Positions 7,848-17,304 of a stretch of DNA of 64,000 bases are shown here, piece after piece. Both the position numbers and the translations under genes were made by a program. Location: positions 1 to 64,000 of the forward strand of contig NZ_JAFCWM010000016.1 of NCBI RefSeq assembly GCF_049897565.1. The letters run 5' to 3'. Below the pieces are notes generated by a model. The model saw nothing but the letters and a program-made list of their open reading frames with translations, was not told the DNA's origin and searched no databases. Within the stretch, counting starts at the first letter, position 1. Each line of letters starts with the position of its first letter. Source of the DNA: JAFCUW01 sp049897565. GTDB lineage: Bacteria; Pseudomonadota; Gammaproteobacteria; Burkholderiales; Burkholderiaceae_D.

Positions 7848-9518
7848 ATGGCAGCAGCAGCGGAAAACCTGGTCCTCGATCCACCCGGGCAACAGACGTT
7901 CCTCCAGACTTCGTTTGGACGCAACATCGTGCTCGGCGTCGGTGCGGCGGTCGTGCTGGCAGTCATGGCGGCGGTGTGGATGTGGAGCCAGCAGCCGGAA
8001 TACCGTGTCCTGTTTGCCAACTTCACCGACCGCGACGGCGGCGCCATCACCGCCTCGCTCGACCAGATGGCGGTCAAGTACAAATTCTCCGAAGGCGGCG
8101 CCGCGATCCTGGTGCCGGCCAGCCAGGTCCACGACATCCGCCTCAAGCTCGCCGCGCAAGGCCTGCCGAAAGGCGGCAACGTCGGCTTCGAGCTGATGGA
8201 AAACCAGAAGCTGGGCGTGTCGCAATTCCTCGAACAGGTCAACTACCAGCGCTCGCTCGAAGGCGAACTGGCGCGCTCGATCCAGTCGCTGGCCGCCGTC
8301 AGCGCCGCGCGCGTTCACCTGGCGCTGCCGAAACCGACCGTGTTCGTGCGCGACCAGCAAAAGCCCACCGCCTCCGTGCTGCTCAACCTGCAAACCGGCC
8401 GCGTCATTGACGCCGCCCAGGTCAGCGCAATCGTCCACCTGGTCGCCTCCAGCGTGCCGGAACTGCCGCCGTCGAACGTCACCGTCGTTGACCAGGCCGG
8501 CAACCTGCTGTCGGACACCTCCAAGCCGGCCGGCGCCAAGAACCTCGACCCGAACCAGCTCAAATATGTCATGCAGATCCAGCAGGGCATCGTCAAGCAG
8601 GTCGAGTCGCTGATCGTGCCGCTGGTCGGCCAGGGCAACGTGCGCGCCGAGGCGACCGCCGACGTCGACTTCGCGCAAGTCGATACCGCCGCCGAAATCT
8701 ACAAGCCGAATTCGCCGCCGGCAGCTTCCGCCATCCGCAGCCAGCAGTCGTCCGAAGCTGCCACGCCAGGCGCCTCCGCCGGCGGCGTGCCGGGCGCGCT
8801 GTCGAACCAGCCGCCGGGCGTGGCCACCGCACCGATCACCGCCGGCGCTGCCGCCCCCGGCGCGCCTGCACCAGGCGCTGGCCCCAGCCGCAAGGACAGC
8901 ACCACCAACTACGAAGTCGATAAAACCGTGCGCTTCGAGCAGCGCCCGATGGGCGGCGTCAAGCGCCTGTCGGTCGGCGTGGTGGTGAACTACCGCCGCA
9001 TCGTCGACGCCAAGACCGGCAAGGTCACCATCAAGGCGCTCACCACCGCCGAAGTGGCGCAGATCAATGACCTGGTCAAGGAAGCGATGGGCTTCTCGAA
9101 GGAGCGCGGCGACACCCTCAACGTCACCAACGCGCCATTCGACGGCGTCGACAAGCCGGTCGCGCCGGCCGAGGCGCTGGCCTGGTGGCGCGACCCGGAG
9201 ATACAGGAGATGGGTCGCCAGGCGCTGAAGTATCTCGCCGCCGGCCTGCTGCTGCTGTTCCTGTATTTCCGCCTGCTGCGCCCGATGCTGCGCCCCGTGA
9301 TGCGCAAGTTCGACCAGATTACCGACCTGCCGCCGGCGCCCGTCAAGCCGAGCGTGGACGAGGTCGAAAAAGAAGCCGAGCGCGCCGAGCACGATACGGT
9401 TGCAGGGCAGCAGGTCGCCGGCTACCGCGAAAATTTAAACATGGCGAAGAAGCTGGCCCACGACGATCCGCGGGTGGTGGCCAACGTCGTCAAGGCATGG
9501 GTAGGCGCAAATGAATGA
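7848..9518 (+). CDS. fliF: Flagellar MS-ring protein FliF
   Basis: A 556-aa inner-membrane protein forming the MS ring. A first transmembrane segment covers about residues 26-47 and a second about 458-482 (LAAGLLLLFLYF). Between them lie the ring-building domains and a low-complexity Ala/Pro/Gly stretch at about 286-350. The C-terminal cytoplasmic tail, ending VVANVVKAWVGANE, is the FliG-binding motif. I chose the ATG at 7848 over the TTG at 7821 because the protein then begins MAAAAENL with a usual-length N-terminus. The last 8 nt overlap fliG. Confidence 0.95.
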   Translation: MAAAAENLVLDPPGQQTFLQTSFGRNIVLGVGAAVVLAVMAAVWMWSQQPEYRVLFANFTDRDGGAITASLDQMAVKYKFSEGGAAILVPASQVHDIRLKLAAQGLPKGGNVGFELMENQKLGVSQFLEQVNYQRSLEGELARSIQSLAAVSAARVHLALPKPTVFVRDQQKPTASVLLNLQTGRVIDAAQVSAIVHLVASSVPELPPSNVTVVDQAGNLLSDTSKPAGAKNLDPNQLKYVMQIQQGIVKQVESLIVPLVGQGNVRAEATADVDFAQVDTAAEIYKPNSPPAASAIRSQQSSEAATPGASAGGVPGALSNQPPGVATAPITAGAAAPGAPAPGAGPSRKDSTTNYEVDKTVRFEQRPMGGVKRLSVGVVVNYRRIVDAKTGKVTIKALTTAEVAQINDLVKEAMGFSKERGDTLNVTNAPFDGVDKPVAPAEALAWWRDPEIQEMGRQALKYLAAGLLLLFLYFRLLRPMLRPVMRKFDQITDLPPAPVKPSVDEVEKEAERAEHDTVAGQQVAGYRENLNMAKKLAHDDPRVVANVVKAWVGANE

Positions 9519-10506
9519 TAACGGCATCCAGAAGGCTGCCATCCTGATGCTCGCCATCGGCGAGACCGAAGCGGCCGAAGTGATGCGCTTCCTCGGCCCG
9601 CGCGAAGTGCTCAAACTCGGCGCGGCGATGGCGACGATGAAGAGCGTGCAGCACGAACAGGTGGTGACCGTGCTCGACGCGTTCCGCCAGCAGACCGAAC
9701 TCAATTCGACCGTCGGCCTCGATTCGGACGAATACATCCGCCAGGTCTTGACGAAGGCGCTCGGCGACGACAAGGCGTCGGTGCTGCTGTCGCGTATCTT
9801 GGGCGGCAAGGATGCTTCCGGCATCGAGAGCCTGAAGTGGATGGACGCGTCGTCCGTGTCGGAGCTGATCCGCAACGAGCACCCGCAGATCATCGCCACC
9901 ATCCTGGTCCACCTCGAGCGCGACCAGGCCTGCGAAATCCTCGGCAATTTCACCGACCGCCTGCGCAACGACGTGGTGCTGCGCATCGCCACGCTGGACG
10001 GCGTGCAGCCGGCCGCGCTGCGCGAACTGAACGACGTACTCACCAAGCTATTGTCGGGTAACGAGAACATCAAGAAGTCGTCGCTCGGCGGCGTGCGCGC
10101 AGCGGCCGAAATCCTGAACTTCATGAGCGGCGAGCAGGAAGGCTCGGTCATGGACAACATCAAGAACTACGACAACGACATGGCGCAGAAGATCATGGAC
10201 GAGATGTTCGTGTTCGATAACATCATCGACATCGATGACCGCGGCATCCAGCTACTGCTGCGCGAAGTGCAGTCGGAGATGCTGATCATCGCGCTCAAAG
10301 GCGCCTCGCAGGACCTGCGCGAGAAGATCTTCCGCAACATGAGCCAGCGCGCCGGCGAGATGATGCGCGAGGACCTCGAATCGAAAGGCCCGGTGCGCCT
10401 GTCCGAAGTCGAAGCGCAGCAAAAGCAGATCCTGCAGATCGTGCGCCGCCTGGCCGACGAAGGCCAGATCGTATTAGGCGGAAAAGGTGAGGATTCGTTT
10501 GTCTGA
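9511..10506 (+). CDS. fliG: Flagellar motor switch protein FliG
   Basis: A 331-aa switch-complex protein on the cytoplasmic face of the MS ring; it turns ion flow through the stator into torque. The N-terminal FliF-binding part begins IQKAAILMLAIGE. The EHPQ motif of the middle domain lies near residue 120, and the C-terminal torque helix carries charged residues in the VQSEMLIIALKGASQDLREKIF region. The length is that of the family. It overlaps fliF by 8 nt and fliH by 8-20 nt, so translation is probably coupled. Confidence 0.96.
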   Translation: MNDNGIQKAAILMLAIGETEAAEVMRFLGPREVLKLGAAMATMKSVQHEQVVTVLDAFRQQTELNSTVGLDSDEYIRQVLTKALGDDKASVLLSRILGGKDASGIESLKWMDASSVSELIRNEHPQIIATILVHLERDQACEILGNFTDRLRNDVVLRIATLDGVQPAALRELNDVLTKLLSGNENIKKSSLGGVRAAAEILNFMSGEQEGSVMDNIKNYDNDMAQKIMDEMFVFDNIIDIDDRGIQLLLREVQSEMLIIALKGASQDLREKIFRNMSQRAGEMMREDLESKGPVRLSEVEAQQKQILQIVRRLADEGQIVLGGKGEDSFV

Positions 10507-11167
10507 TACGCCGAAAGAGATGCAAACCGCTTACCAGCGCTGGGAAATGAACTCGTTCGGCGACGACCGTCCGAGCGTGGTGGCCAAGCGCCCTGCCGCC
10601 GCCGCGCCGGTCGAACCGCTCATGCTGCTGCCGTCCGAAGAGGAACTGGCCGCCATCCGCGAGCAGGCGCGCGCCGCCGGCCATGAAGAAGGCCAGGGCG
10701 CAGGCTACGCCGACGGCCTGGCGATCGGGCGCTCGGAAGCGGCGCGCGAACTCGAACACCTGCAGGCGATCGCGCTCGAATTCAGCGGCGCGCTGGCCGC
10801 CGCAGACGAGACCATCGCCGCCGATGTGCTGGACCTGGCGCTGCACCTGGCCAAGGGCATGCTGCGCAGCGCGCTGGAGATCAAGCCCGAGCTGGTGATC
10901 CCGGTGGTGCGCGAGGCGATCGAATACCTGCCGGTGGTGCAGCAACCGGCGGTGCTGATGCTCAATCCCGCCGACATGCCGATCGTGCGCGAAGCGATCG
11001 GCGAAGAACTCGACAAGGGCGGCTGGCGCGTGGTGCAGGACGCCAGCATCGCGCGCGGCGGCTGCAAGGTCGATACCGCCACCAACCAGATCGACGCCCA
11101 GCTGGCCACGCGCTGGGAACGCATGACGCACGCGCTGGGCAAAGACCTCGACTGGCTCGGCGCGTGA
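10487..11167 (+). CDS. fliH: Flagellar export apparatus negative regulator FliH
   Basis: A 226-aa stator-like protein that binds and restrains the FliI ATPase and links it to the C ring. The short N-terminal WEMNSF-like motif (FliN/FlhA binding), an Ala/Glu-rich coiled region around residues 45-100 and the C-terminal FliI-binding domain are visible. The start is uncertain: the GTG at 10487 and the TTG at 10499 both have purine-rich sites upstream, and the TTG has GGTGAGG at 6 nt. Overlap with fliG and a 4-nt overlap with fliI mark a tight operon. Confidence 0.9.
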   Translation: MRIRLSDTPKEMQTAYQRWEMNSFGDDRPSVVAKRPAAAAPVEPLMLLPSEEELAAIREQARAAGHEEGQGAGYADGLAIGRSEAARELEHLQAIALEFSGALAAADETIAADVLDLALHLAKGMLRSALEIKPELVIPVVREAIEYLPVVQQPAVLMLNPADMPIVREAIGEELDKGGWRVVQDASIARGGCKVDTATNQIDAQLATRWERMTHALGKDLDWLGA

Positions 11168-12567
11168 ACGTGCCGCCGCCAGACCGCCACACCGCGCGCT
11201 GGAAGTCCTACCTGCGCGACTGCGATTCGCTGCTCGATTTTGTCGAACCGATGCAGGTGTCGGGCCGCGTCACCCGCGTCGCCGGCCTGGTGATGGAATG
11301 CGTCGGCCTGCGCCTGGCCGTCGGCAGCGCCTGCACCATCCCGATGGCCAACGGCATCCGCGTCGAGGCCGAAGTAGTCGGCTTCGACGGCGACCGCCTG
11401 TTCCTGATGCCGCAAAGCGATGTCGAGGGCATCGTGCCCGGCTCGCGCGTGTTCCCGATCGAGGCCTCGGTGCCGAAACCGGGCAGCGTGGCCCATCCGC
11501 GCCGCCGGCCGAGCGACCGCGCGCGCCACCTGCCGGTCGGCGACGCCCTGCTCGGGCGCGTCGTCGACGGCGCCGGCCGCCCGCTCGACGGCCTCGGTCC
11601 CCTCGGCGCCCAGCACATGGCGCCGATCAGCGCACGCCCGGTCAATCCGCTCGACCGCGCGCCCATTACCGAAACGCTCGACGTCGGCGTGCGGGCGATC
11701 AATTCGATGCTCACCGTCGGCCGCGGTCAGCGCCTAGGACTGTTCGCCGGCACCGGCGTCGGCAAGTCGGTGCTGCTCGGGATGATCGCGCGCTACACCA
11801 CCGCCGACGTCATCGTCGTCGGCCTGATCGGCGAACGAGGCCGCGAGGTCAAGGAATTCATCGAACAGATCCTGGGGCCAGTCGGGCGCGCGCGATCGGC
11901 CGTAGTGGCGGCGCCCGCCGACAGCCCGCCGCTGATGCGCCTGCAGGGCGCCGCCTACGCCACCGCGATCGCCGAGCACTTTCGCGACGAGGGCAAGAAC
12001 GTCCTGCTGATCATGGATTCGCTGACCCGCTACGCGATGGCGCAGCGCGAGATCGCGCTGGCGATCGGCGAGCCGCCGGCCACCAAAGGCTATCCGCCGT
12101 CGGTGTTTGCCAAGCTGCCGGTGCTGGTCGAACGGGCCGGCAATGGCCTGGAAGGCGGCGGCTCGATCACCGCCTTCTACACCGTACTGTCGGAAGGCGA
12201 CGACCAGCAGGATCCGATCGCCGACGCTGCGCGCGGTATTCTGGACGGTCACATCGTGCTTGACCGCCACCTGGCCGAAGCGGGCCACTACCCGGCGATC
12301 GACATCGAGCAGTCGATCAGCCGCGCCATGCACGGCATTACGTCGACGCCGCACCAGCACGCGGCGCGGCGCCTCAAGCAGCTGTATTCGCGCTACCAGC
12401 GCTCGCGCGACCTGATCAGCGTGGGCGCGTACGCGCCCGGCAGCGACCCGGTGCTCGACCAGGCCATCGCGCTGCACGACAAGATCGAGGCCTTCCTGTG
12501 CCAGGAGATACCTGACAAGGTCGACATGCAGCAGAGCTTGACCCAACTTACCGCTCTGTTCGAGTGA
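11164..12567 (+). CDS. fliI: Flagellum-specific export ATPase FliI
   Basis: A 467-aa F1-beta-like ATPase that energises unfolding and release of export substrates at the flagellar type III gate. The Walker A motif GTGVGKS lies near residues 196-202, and Walker B with the following DSLTRYAMAQREI near 285. The ERGREV and GYPPSVFAKLP segments are also standard. The GTG start overlaps the fliH stop by 4 nt. Length and motifs are intact. Confidence 0.96.
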   Translation: MNVPPPDRHTARWKSYLRDCDSLLDFVEPMQVSGRVTRVAGLVMECVGLRLAVGSACTIPMANGIRVEAEVVGFDGDRLFLMPQSDVEGIVPGSRVFPIEASVPKPGSVAHPRRRPSDRARHLPVGDALLGRVVDGAGRPLDGLGPLGAQHMAPISARPVNPLDRAPITETLDVGVRAINSMLTVGRGQRLGLFAGTGVGKSVLLGMIARYTTADVIVVGLIGERGREVKEFIEQILGPVGRARSAVVAAPADSPPLMRLQGAAYATAIAEHFRDEGKNVLLIMDSLTRYAMAQREIALAIGEPPATKGYPPSVFAKLPVLVERAGNGLEGGGSITAFYTVLSEGDDQQDPIADAARGILDGHIVLDRHLAEAGHYPAIDIEQSISRAMHGITSTPHQHAARRLKQLYSRYQRSRDLISVGAYAPGSDPVLDQAIALHDKIEAFLCQEIPDKVDMQQSLTQLTALFE

Positions 12568-12602
12568 TGGCGGCGGCGCCAGGCCGACTATAATCTTTCA
12601 TT

Positions 12603-13043
12603 ATGGCAAGCCTCTCTGCACTCGACACCCTGATCGACCTGGCCCAGCGCGACTGCGATGCGGCGGCCAAGCGGCTCGGTGCGGCGCTGAAGGCGGCCGA
12701 GGAGTGCGAAGCGAAGCTGACGATGCTGCTTGGCTACCGCGACGATTATGCGATGCGGCTCGACGCGGCCCAGGTGGCCGGCATCACGCCGATGGCGTAC
12801 CGCAATTTTGTCGCCTTCCTCGACAAGCTCGACAACGCCATCAATGGCCAGCGCGAAGTGACCAAGCATGCGCACCACAAGAGCGCGGTGGAGAAGACCC
12901 GCTGGCAGGCGAGCGAGCGCAAGCGGCTGTCGTACCGCACGCTGTCCGAACGCGCCGCCGCCGAAACGCTGCGCATCGAGAACAAGCGTGACCAGAAGCA
13001 GGTGGACGAATTCGCGGCTCGCAAGGCCTTTTACAAACGCTGA
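12603..13043 (+). CDS. fliJ: Flagellar export chaperone FliJ
   Basis: A 146-aa almost wholly helical protein expected to form a two-stranded coiled coil, the rotor-like stalk of the FliI hexamer. It begins MASLSALDTLIDLAQRD and is rich in charged residues spaced as heptads. A C-terminal segment, ENKRDQKQVDEFAARKAF, is typical of FliJ. It sits between fliI (35 nt upstream) and fliK (31 nt downstream) in the usual order. Confidence 0.92.
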   Translation: MASLSALDTLIDLAQRDCDAAAKRLGAALKAAEECEAKLTMLLGYRDDYAMRLDAAQVAGITPMAYRNFVAFLDKLDNAINGQREVTKHAHHKSAVEKTRWQASERKRLSYRTLSERAAAETLRIENKRDQKQVDEFAARKAFYKR

Positions 13044-13074
13044 CCCGATAGACAGCAAACGAAACCCAACGACC

Positions 13075-14505
13075 ATGCACACTCCTACCCTGCCCCAGAT
13101 TACCGCCGCCGCGCCACGCGCGAACGTCAATGCCAACGCCAATGCGTCCGGCGACGGCGCCCAATTTAGCCAGGCGCTGTCGCGCGAGATCGAGCAGCGC
13201 AAGCCGAGCCCGAACCCGGCCGCCGCGCCGGTCAAGCCGCAGGCCGCCGCCAAGCCGCAGCAGGCATCGCCGGCGCAGCAGGCATCGCCGGCGCAGCAGG
13301 CATCGCCGGCGCAGCAGGCCGAACGCCAGCCGGCCGCCGCGCCGGCCAAATCGGCTGACGGCAAAGGCGCCGCGGCAAGCGGCGACGCCGCCACCGACGA
13401 GGCCAGCAACGACGCCGCCGACGCGGCCGCGGTCAGTCCGGTGGCCGACATGCTCGCGCTGGTCGCCGCTTTCAACCAGCCGGCTGTGGTTGCCGCCGCA
13501 CCGGTCACCGATCCGCTGGCGGCAGCTGCCGCTGTCGCCGCGTTGAAGAAGGCGCCCGAGCCGATCGAGTATTCGGCCCAGCCGGTCAAGCCGGGCCCCA
13601 CTGCGGTGAGCGAAACGCTCGACGGCGCGACGCTGCCTGCCGCGCCGCCGGCCGCCGATGGCAAGACGCTGTCGTTCAAGGACGTCGCCGCGGCGGTCGA
13701 CGGCGCCGCGCGCATGATGGATGCACCGGCGCCCGAGCCGCTCAAGGTCGACCTGGCGCCGCCGCGCAGCATAGTCGGCGCCGACGCGACGGCTGTCGCC
13801 GACAAGCCCCCCGCCGGTTTGACCACGCCGGCCGCGGTTGCCGCGCCGGCCAGCCCGGCCGACGGCGATGCCGCGCCGGTGATGACGAAAGCCGAACCGG
13901 CGCTGGCGCCGACGATGGTGAAAGTCGACGCAGCGGCGCCGCGTGCGCGCGAAGGCGCGGCCGACATCACCGCCATCAAGGAGCCGGCCGCAGTGGCGGC
14001 AGCGCCGGTCAGCGCGCCGGTGCAGCAGGCGTCGCTGGTGATGGCGCACGGCGTCCATGCCAACCCGGGCGAGCGCATCGCGGCGCGGGTCGGTACGCCC
14101 GGCTGGGATAACCAGGTCGCCCAGAAGATCGTCTGGATGGTGGCCGGCAAGGAGCAAAGCGCCACGCTGACCCTGAACCCGCCCGACATGGGACCGATGC
14201 AGGTGGTGCTGAGCGTGACGAACGACCAGGCGACCGTATCGTTTACCGCGGCGCAGCCGGAGGTGCGGCAGGCGCTGGAAAACGCGATGCCGAAGCTGCG
14301 CGAGATGATGAGCGAGAACGGCATTTCGCTGGGCAATGCGTCGGTCAACGAAGGCGCGCAGGATCAGCGCCAGGCGCAGCAGGGTGACAAGTCGCGCGGC
14401 CAGGGCGGCGGCAACCGCTTCGGCGGCGGTGGCGACGTCGCCGGCCCGGCCGAGGCGCCACGCGCTGCCCGCAGCGGCGCCGGCCTGGTCGATACGTTCG
14501 CATAA
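13075..14505 (+). CDS. fliK: Flagellar hook-length control protein FliK
   Basis: A 476-aa secreted molecular ruler that measures hook length and switches export specificity through FlhB. The first ~320 residues are low-complexity Ala/Pro-rich, as expected for the ruler. The conserved C-terminal domain (about 340-445) contains LTLNPPDMGPMQVVL and a following VRQALENAMPKLREMM helix. Three perfect 18-bp tandem copies (13258-13311), coding for a QQASPA repeat, lie in the ruler region and could alter its length by slippage. The ATG at 13075 was chosen because the upstream part of the open frame runs through fliJ. Confidence 0.92.
   Translation: MHTPTLPQITAAAPRANVNANANASGDGAQFSQALSREIEQRKPSPNPAAAPVKPQAAAKPQQASPAQQASPAQQASPAQQAERQPAAAPAKSADGKGAAASGDAATDEASNDAADAAAVSPVADMLALVAAFNQPAVVAAAPVTDPLAAAAAVAALKKAPEPIEYSAQPVKPGPTAVSETLDGATLPAAPPAADGKTLSFKDVAAAVDGAARMMDAPAPEPLKVDLAPPRSIVGADATAVADKPPAGLTTPAAVAAPASPADGDAAPVMTKAEPALAPTMVKVDAAAPRAREGAADITAIKEPAAVAAAPVSAPVQQASLVMAHGVHANPGERIAARVGTPGWDNQVAQKIVWMVAGKEQSATLTLNPPDMGPMQVVLSVTNDQATVSFTAAQPEVRQALENAMPKLREMMSENGISLGNASVNEGAQDQRQAQQGDKSRGQGGGNRFGGGGDVAGPAEAPRAARSGAGLVDTFA
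13258..13311 (+). repeat. Three tandem 18-bp repeats inside fliK
   Basis: The unit CAGCAGGCATCGCCGGCG occurs three times without mismatch, encoding QQASPA repeats. Copy-number change would keep the reading frame and lengthen or shorten the FliK ruler by six residues. Confidence 0.9.
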
Positions 14506-14810
14506 ACGCCCGCGCTCAGCACCGTCACACTACGCACCGTCATCCTCGCGAATGCGCGGAGTCATTTCTGCCAGCGTCAGGAATGACGGTTTTTAGGTTA
14601 GCGCAATTATCCGGATATTCGTGCGCGATAAAGCCGCATTGGCTTATCGACATCCATTCCCGCGCGGTTCGTTTTTAGTTTCGCATCGATGTCCCCAGCA
14701 AGCCACGAGTTGGAAGTGGTTATTCCTTCTTTTCCACGCATCCGATCGCCCGGTTAATCCCGATAATGACATAATGACGGCGACGATCCACTTACAGCAC
14801 CCGGAGTATC
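14506..14810. other. Gene-free interval between fliK and fliL with hairpins
   Basis: This 305-bp gap separates the fliFGHIJK and fliLMNOPQR units. It begins with a decayed REP-like inverted repeat (ACCGTCAT near 14536 pairing with ATGACGGT near 14583, followed by TTTTTA). Another hairpin lies at 14626-14649 (CGATAA-A-GCC / GGCTTATCG). The first may end fliK transcription. The fliL promoter must lie downstream of it, but I could not identify a convincing sigma-28, sigma-54 or sigma-70 match. Confidence 0.5.
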
Positions 14811-15314
14811 TTGAAAGCGAATGACAAAATGAAGGCTGATCCAAAAGCAGATCCAGCGTCGGCGCCGAATGGCTCGAAGAAGAAAATGCTTATCATGATT
14901 ATCATCGCCGTTCTGGTCGTGGGTATCGGCGCCGGTGCGGCCTGGTACTTCATGCAAGACAAACCGGCGGGCGCCGCCCACAAGGTGGTCAAGGCCGAGC
15001 CGCCCGAATACGTGCCGATCGAATCGTTTACCGTCAACCTGCAGCCTGAAACGGGCGAACAGTTTTTGCAGATCGCATTCACGCTGCAAGTGCAGAACCA
15101 GAAAGAAGGCGAAGCGATCAAGGCCAACATGGCTAAAGTACGCAGCCGCGTGCTGCTGCTGCTGTCGGGCAAAAAAGCGTCCGAAATTTCGACCGTCGAA
15201 GGCAAGCAATTGCTGGCCAAGGAAATCGTCGCCGCGGTCAAGCAGCCGTTCGTCGACAAGGGCGAGCCGCAGCAAGTGAGCGACGTGCTGTTTACCGCCT
15301 TCATCATTCAGTAA
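14811..15314 (+). CDS. fliL: Flagellar basal body-associated protein FliL
   Basis: A 167-aa inner-membrane protein that rings the stator and supports motor function. After a basic N-terminus (SKKK) comes one transmembrane segment (about residues 26-47, MLIMIIIAVLVVGIGAGAAW). The periplasmic stomatin-like domain includes FTVNLQPETGEQFLQIAFTL. The TTG at 14811 is preferred because GGAG stands just upstream; the ATG at 14829 is the alternative and lacks a ribosome site. fliM begins 6 nt downstream. Confidence 0.92.
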   Translation: MKANDKMKADPKADPASAPNGSKKKMLIMIIIAVLVVGIGAGAAWYFMQDKPAGAAHKVVKAEPPEYVPIESFTVNLQPETGEQFLQIAFTLQVQNQKEGEAIKANMAKVRSRVLLLLSGKKASEISTVEGKQLLAKEIVAAVKQPFVDKGEPQQVSDVLFTAFIIQ

Positions 15315-15320
15315 TGAACC

Positions 15321-16301
15321 ATGGCCGATAATTTTCTCTCCCAGGAAGAAGTTGATGCCCTCCTCAAGGGCGTCAACGGCGATCAGGATGACGCTGCCGC
15401 GCCGGAAGAGAGTACTGGCGTTCGCACCTATAACCTGGCGACGCAGGAACGCATCGTGCGCGGCCGCATGCCGACGCTCGAGATCATCAACGAGCGTTTC
15501 GCGCGCTTGTTGCGCGTCGGCCTGTTCAACTTCCTGCGCCGCAGCGCCGAAGTGTCGGTCGGCTCGGTGCGGGTATCGAAGTACAGCGAATTCATCCGCA
15601 ACCTGGTGGTGCCGACCAACCTGAACCTGGTCCACATGAAGCCGCTGCGCGGCACCGCCCTGATGGTGTTCGATCCGGGCCTGGTGTTCCTGCTGGTCGA
15701 CAACCTGTTCGGTGGCGACGGCCGGTTCCACACCCGCGTCGAGGGCCGCGACTTTACCCAGACCGAGCAGCGCATCATCCTGCGCATCCTCGATATCGTG
15801 TTCGAGGCCTATACCAAGTCATGGGAGCCGGTCTTCCCGGTCGAGTTCGAATACATCCGTTCCGAAATGAACACCCAGTTCGCCAACATCGCGACGCCGA
15901 ACGAAGTGGTGGTGTCGTCGACCTTCACCGTCGAGCTCGGCTCGGTGTCGGGCCAGATCCACTTCTGCATGCCGTATTCGATGATCGAGCCGATCCGCGA
16001 TGCGCTCACGTCGAGCCTGCAGGGCGAGGCGCTGGAAGTGGACAAGCGCTGGATCCGCCTGATGACGCAGCAGATCCAGATCGCCGAAGTCGAGCTGATC
16101 GCCACGCTGGGAACCGGCCGCGCCTCGTTCGACGACATATTGAACATGAAAGTGGGCGACATCATTCCCCTCAACGTGCCGGAGACGATCCAGGCCACGG
16201 TCGACGGCGTGCCGGTGATGGACTGCACCTACGGCGTGCTCAACGGACAGTACGCGCTGAAGGTCGAGAAACTGCTGGCCAATTCCGATTCCACTAAATA
16301 G
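15321..16301 (+). CDS. fliM: Flagellar motor switch protein FliM
   Basis: A 326-aa C-ring protein that binds phospho-CheY and reverses rotation. The N-terminal CheY-binding peptide LSQEEVDALLKGV (residues 5-17) is intact. The middle domain has the family signature around FLLVDNLFGGDGRF. The C-terminal SpoA-like domain ends VPVMDCTYGVLNGQYALKVEK. It belongs to the fliLMNOPQR unit, with fliN 23 nt downstream. Confidence 0.96.
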   Translation: MADNFLSQEEVDALLKGVNGDQDDAAAPEESTGVRTYNLATQERIVRGRMPTLEIINERFARLLRVGLFNFLRRSAEVSVGSVRVSKYSEFIRNLVVPTNLNLVHMKPLRGTALMVFDPGLVFLLVDNLFGGDGRFHTRVEGRDFTQTEQRIILRILDIVFEAYTKSWEPVFPVEFEYIRSEMNTQFANIATPNEVVVSSTFTVELGSVSGQIHFCMPYSMIEPIRDALTSSLQGEALEVDKRWIRLMTQQIQIAEVELIATLGTGRASFDDILNMKVGDIIPLNVPETIQATVDGVPVMDCTYGVLNGQYALKVEKLLANSDSTK

Positions 16302-16324
16302 AAGCAGCACCACAGGAGAGCACG

Positions 16325-16741
16325 ATGTCCGATAATCAAGACGACCAGAGCATGGATGACGACTGGGGCGCCGCCATTGCCGAGCAGGCCAAGGCGGAAG
16401 CCGAAGCGTTGCAGAACCAGGCCGCCAGCGCCGCCGTGTTCAAGGACTTCTCGAACAAGGGCACGAAGAGCGAAACGCCGAACGACATCGACTTCATCCT
16501 CGATATCCCGGTCCAGCTGACGGTCGAACTTGGCCGCACGAAGATCGCCATCAAGAACCTGCTGCAGCTGGCGCAAGGTTCCGTGGTCGAACTCGACGGC
16601 CTGGCCGGCGAGCCGATGGACGTGCTGGTCAACGGCTGCCTGATCGCCCAGGGCGAGGTGGTGGTCGTCAACGACAAGTTCGGTATCCGCCTGACCGACA
16701 TCATCACGCCGTCCGAGCGGATCAGAAAACTGAATAAATAA
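16325..16741 (+). CDS. fliN: Flagellar motor switch protein FliN
   Basis: A 138-aa C-ring protein with one SpoA domain in its second half: DIPVQLTVELGRTKIAIKNL, LDGLAGEPMDVLVNG and a closing FGIRLTDIITPSERIRKLN. The N-terminal ~50 residues are acidic and presumably flexible. It also docks the FliH-FliI complex. The stop codon shares one base with the fliO start. Confidence 0.95.
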   Translation: MSDNQDDQSMDDDWGAAIAEQAKAEAEALQNQAASAAVFKDFSNKGTKSETPNDIDFILDIPVQLTVELGRTKIAIKNLLQLAQGSVVELDGLAGEPMDVLVNGCLIAQGEVVVVNDKFGIRLTDIITPSERIRKLNK

Positions 16742-17304
16742 TGGTCCGCTTCCTTCTCGCCGTCGCCGTCGCAGCAACATTTGCGGCCGGCACGGCGCAG
16801 GCCGGCCAGGCCCAGGCGGTCCAACCGCCGCCGGCCGCCGTCCCCGCCCCTGCCGCCACCGCCACCCCGCCCGTCCCCGCCGAGCAAAGCATTGCCACCG
16901 GTCCCGGGCGCCCGGTCGTGGTGCAGCCGATGACGTCCGCGCCGGCTGCCGGCAGCCTGATCCAGACCATCCTGGCGCTGTGCGCCGTGCTCGGCCTGCT
17001 CGCGGTTCTGGCCTGGTTCATGAAGCGCTACGGCCCGAAGGCCGTCGCCGGGTCGGCCCACGTGCGCCTGGTCGGCGCCCTCAACCTTGGCGGGCGCGAG
17101 CGCATCATGGTGGTCGAAGTGGGCGACCAGTGGATCGTGGTGGGCGCCTCGCCCGGCCGCGTCAATGCGCTGGCGACCATGCCGCGCGAGGCCGACGCCG
17201 ATGCCGGCACCGCCTCGAATGCAAGCTTGCACCCGCACCAGCCACCGGCTTCCAGTTTTGCCGAGTGGCTCAAACAGACGATCGACAAACGTAATGCGAA
17301 ATAA
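16741..17304 (+). CDS. fliO: Flagellar biosynthetic protein FliO
   Basis: A 187-aa membrane protein that helps assemble the FliP ring of the export gate. A signal-like N-terminus (residues 1-20) is followed by a Pro/Ala-rich periplasmic stretch. One transmembrane segment lies near residues 74-95 (LIQTILALCAVLGLLAVLAW), then a cytoplasmic FliO domain (VRLVGALNLGGRERIMVVEVGDQWIVVGAS). It overlaps fliP by 11 nt. FliO proteins are weakly conserved, but position and domain make the call safe. Confidence 0.9.
   Translation: MVRFLLAVAVAATFAAGTAQAGQAQAVQPPPAAVPAPAATATPPVPAEQSIATGPGRPVVVQPMTSAPAAGSLIQTILALCAVLGLLAVLAWFMKRYGPKAVAGSAHVRLVGALNLGGRERIMVVEVGDQWIVVGASPGRVNALATMPREADADAGTASNASLHPHQPPASSFAEWLKQTIDKRNAK

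Noticed and set aside
13258..13311. Short regular repeats that could suggest a CRISPR array
   Set aside because: The copies are contiguous, without spacers, and lie in frame inside fliK.
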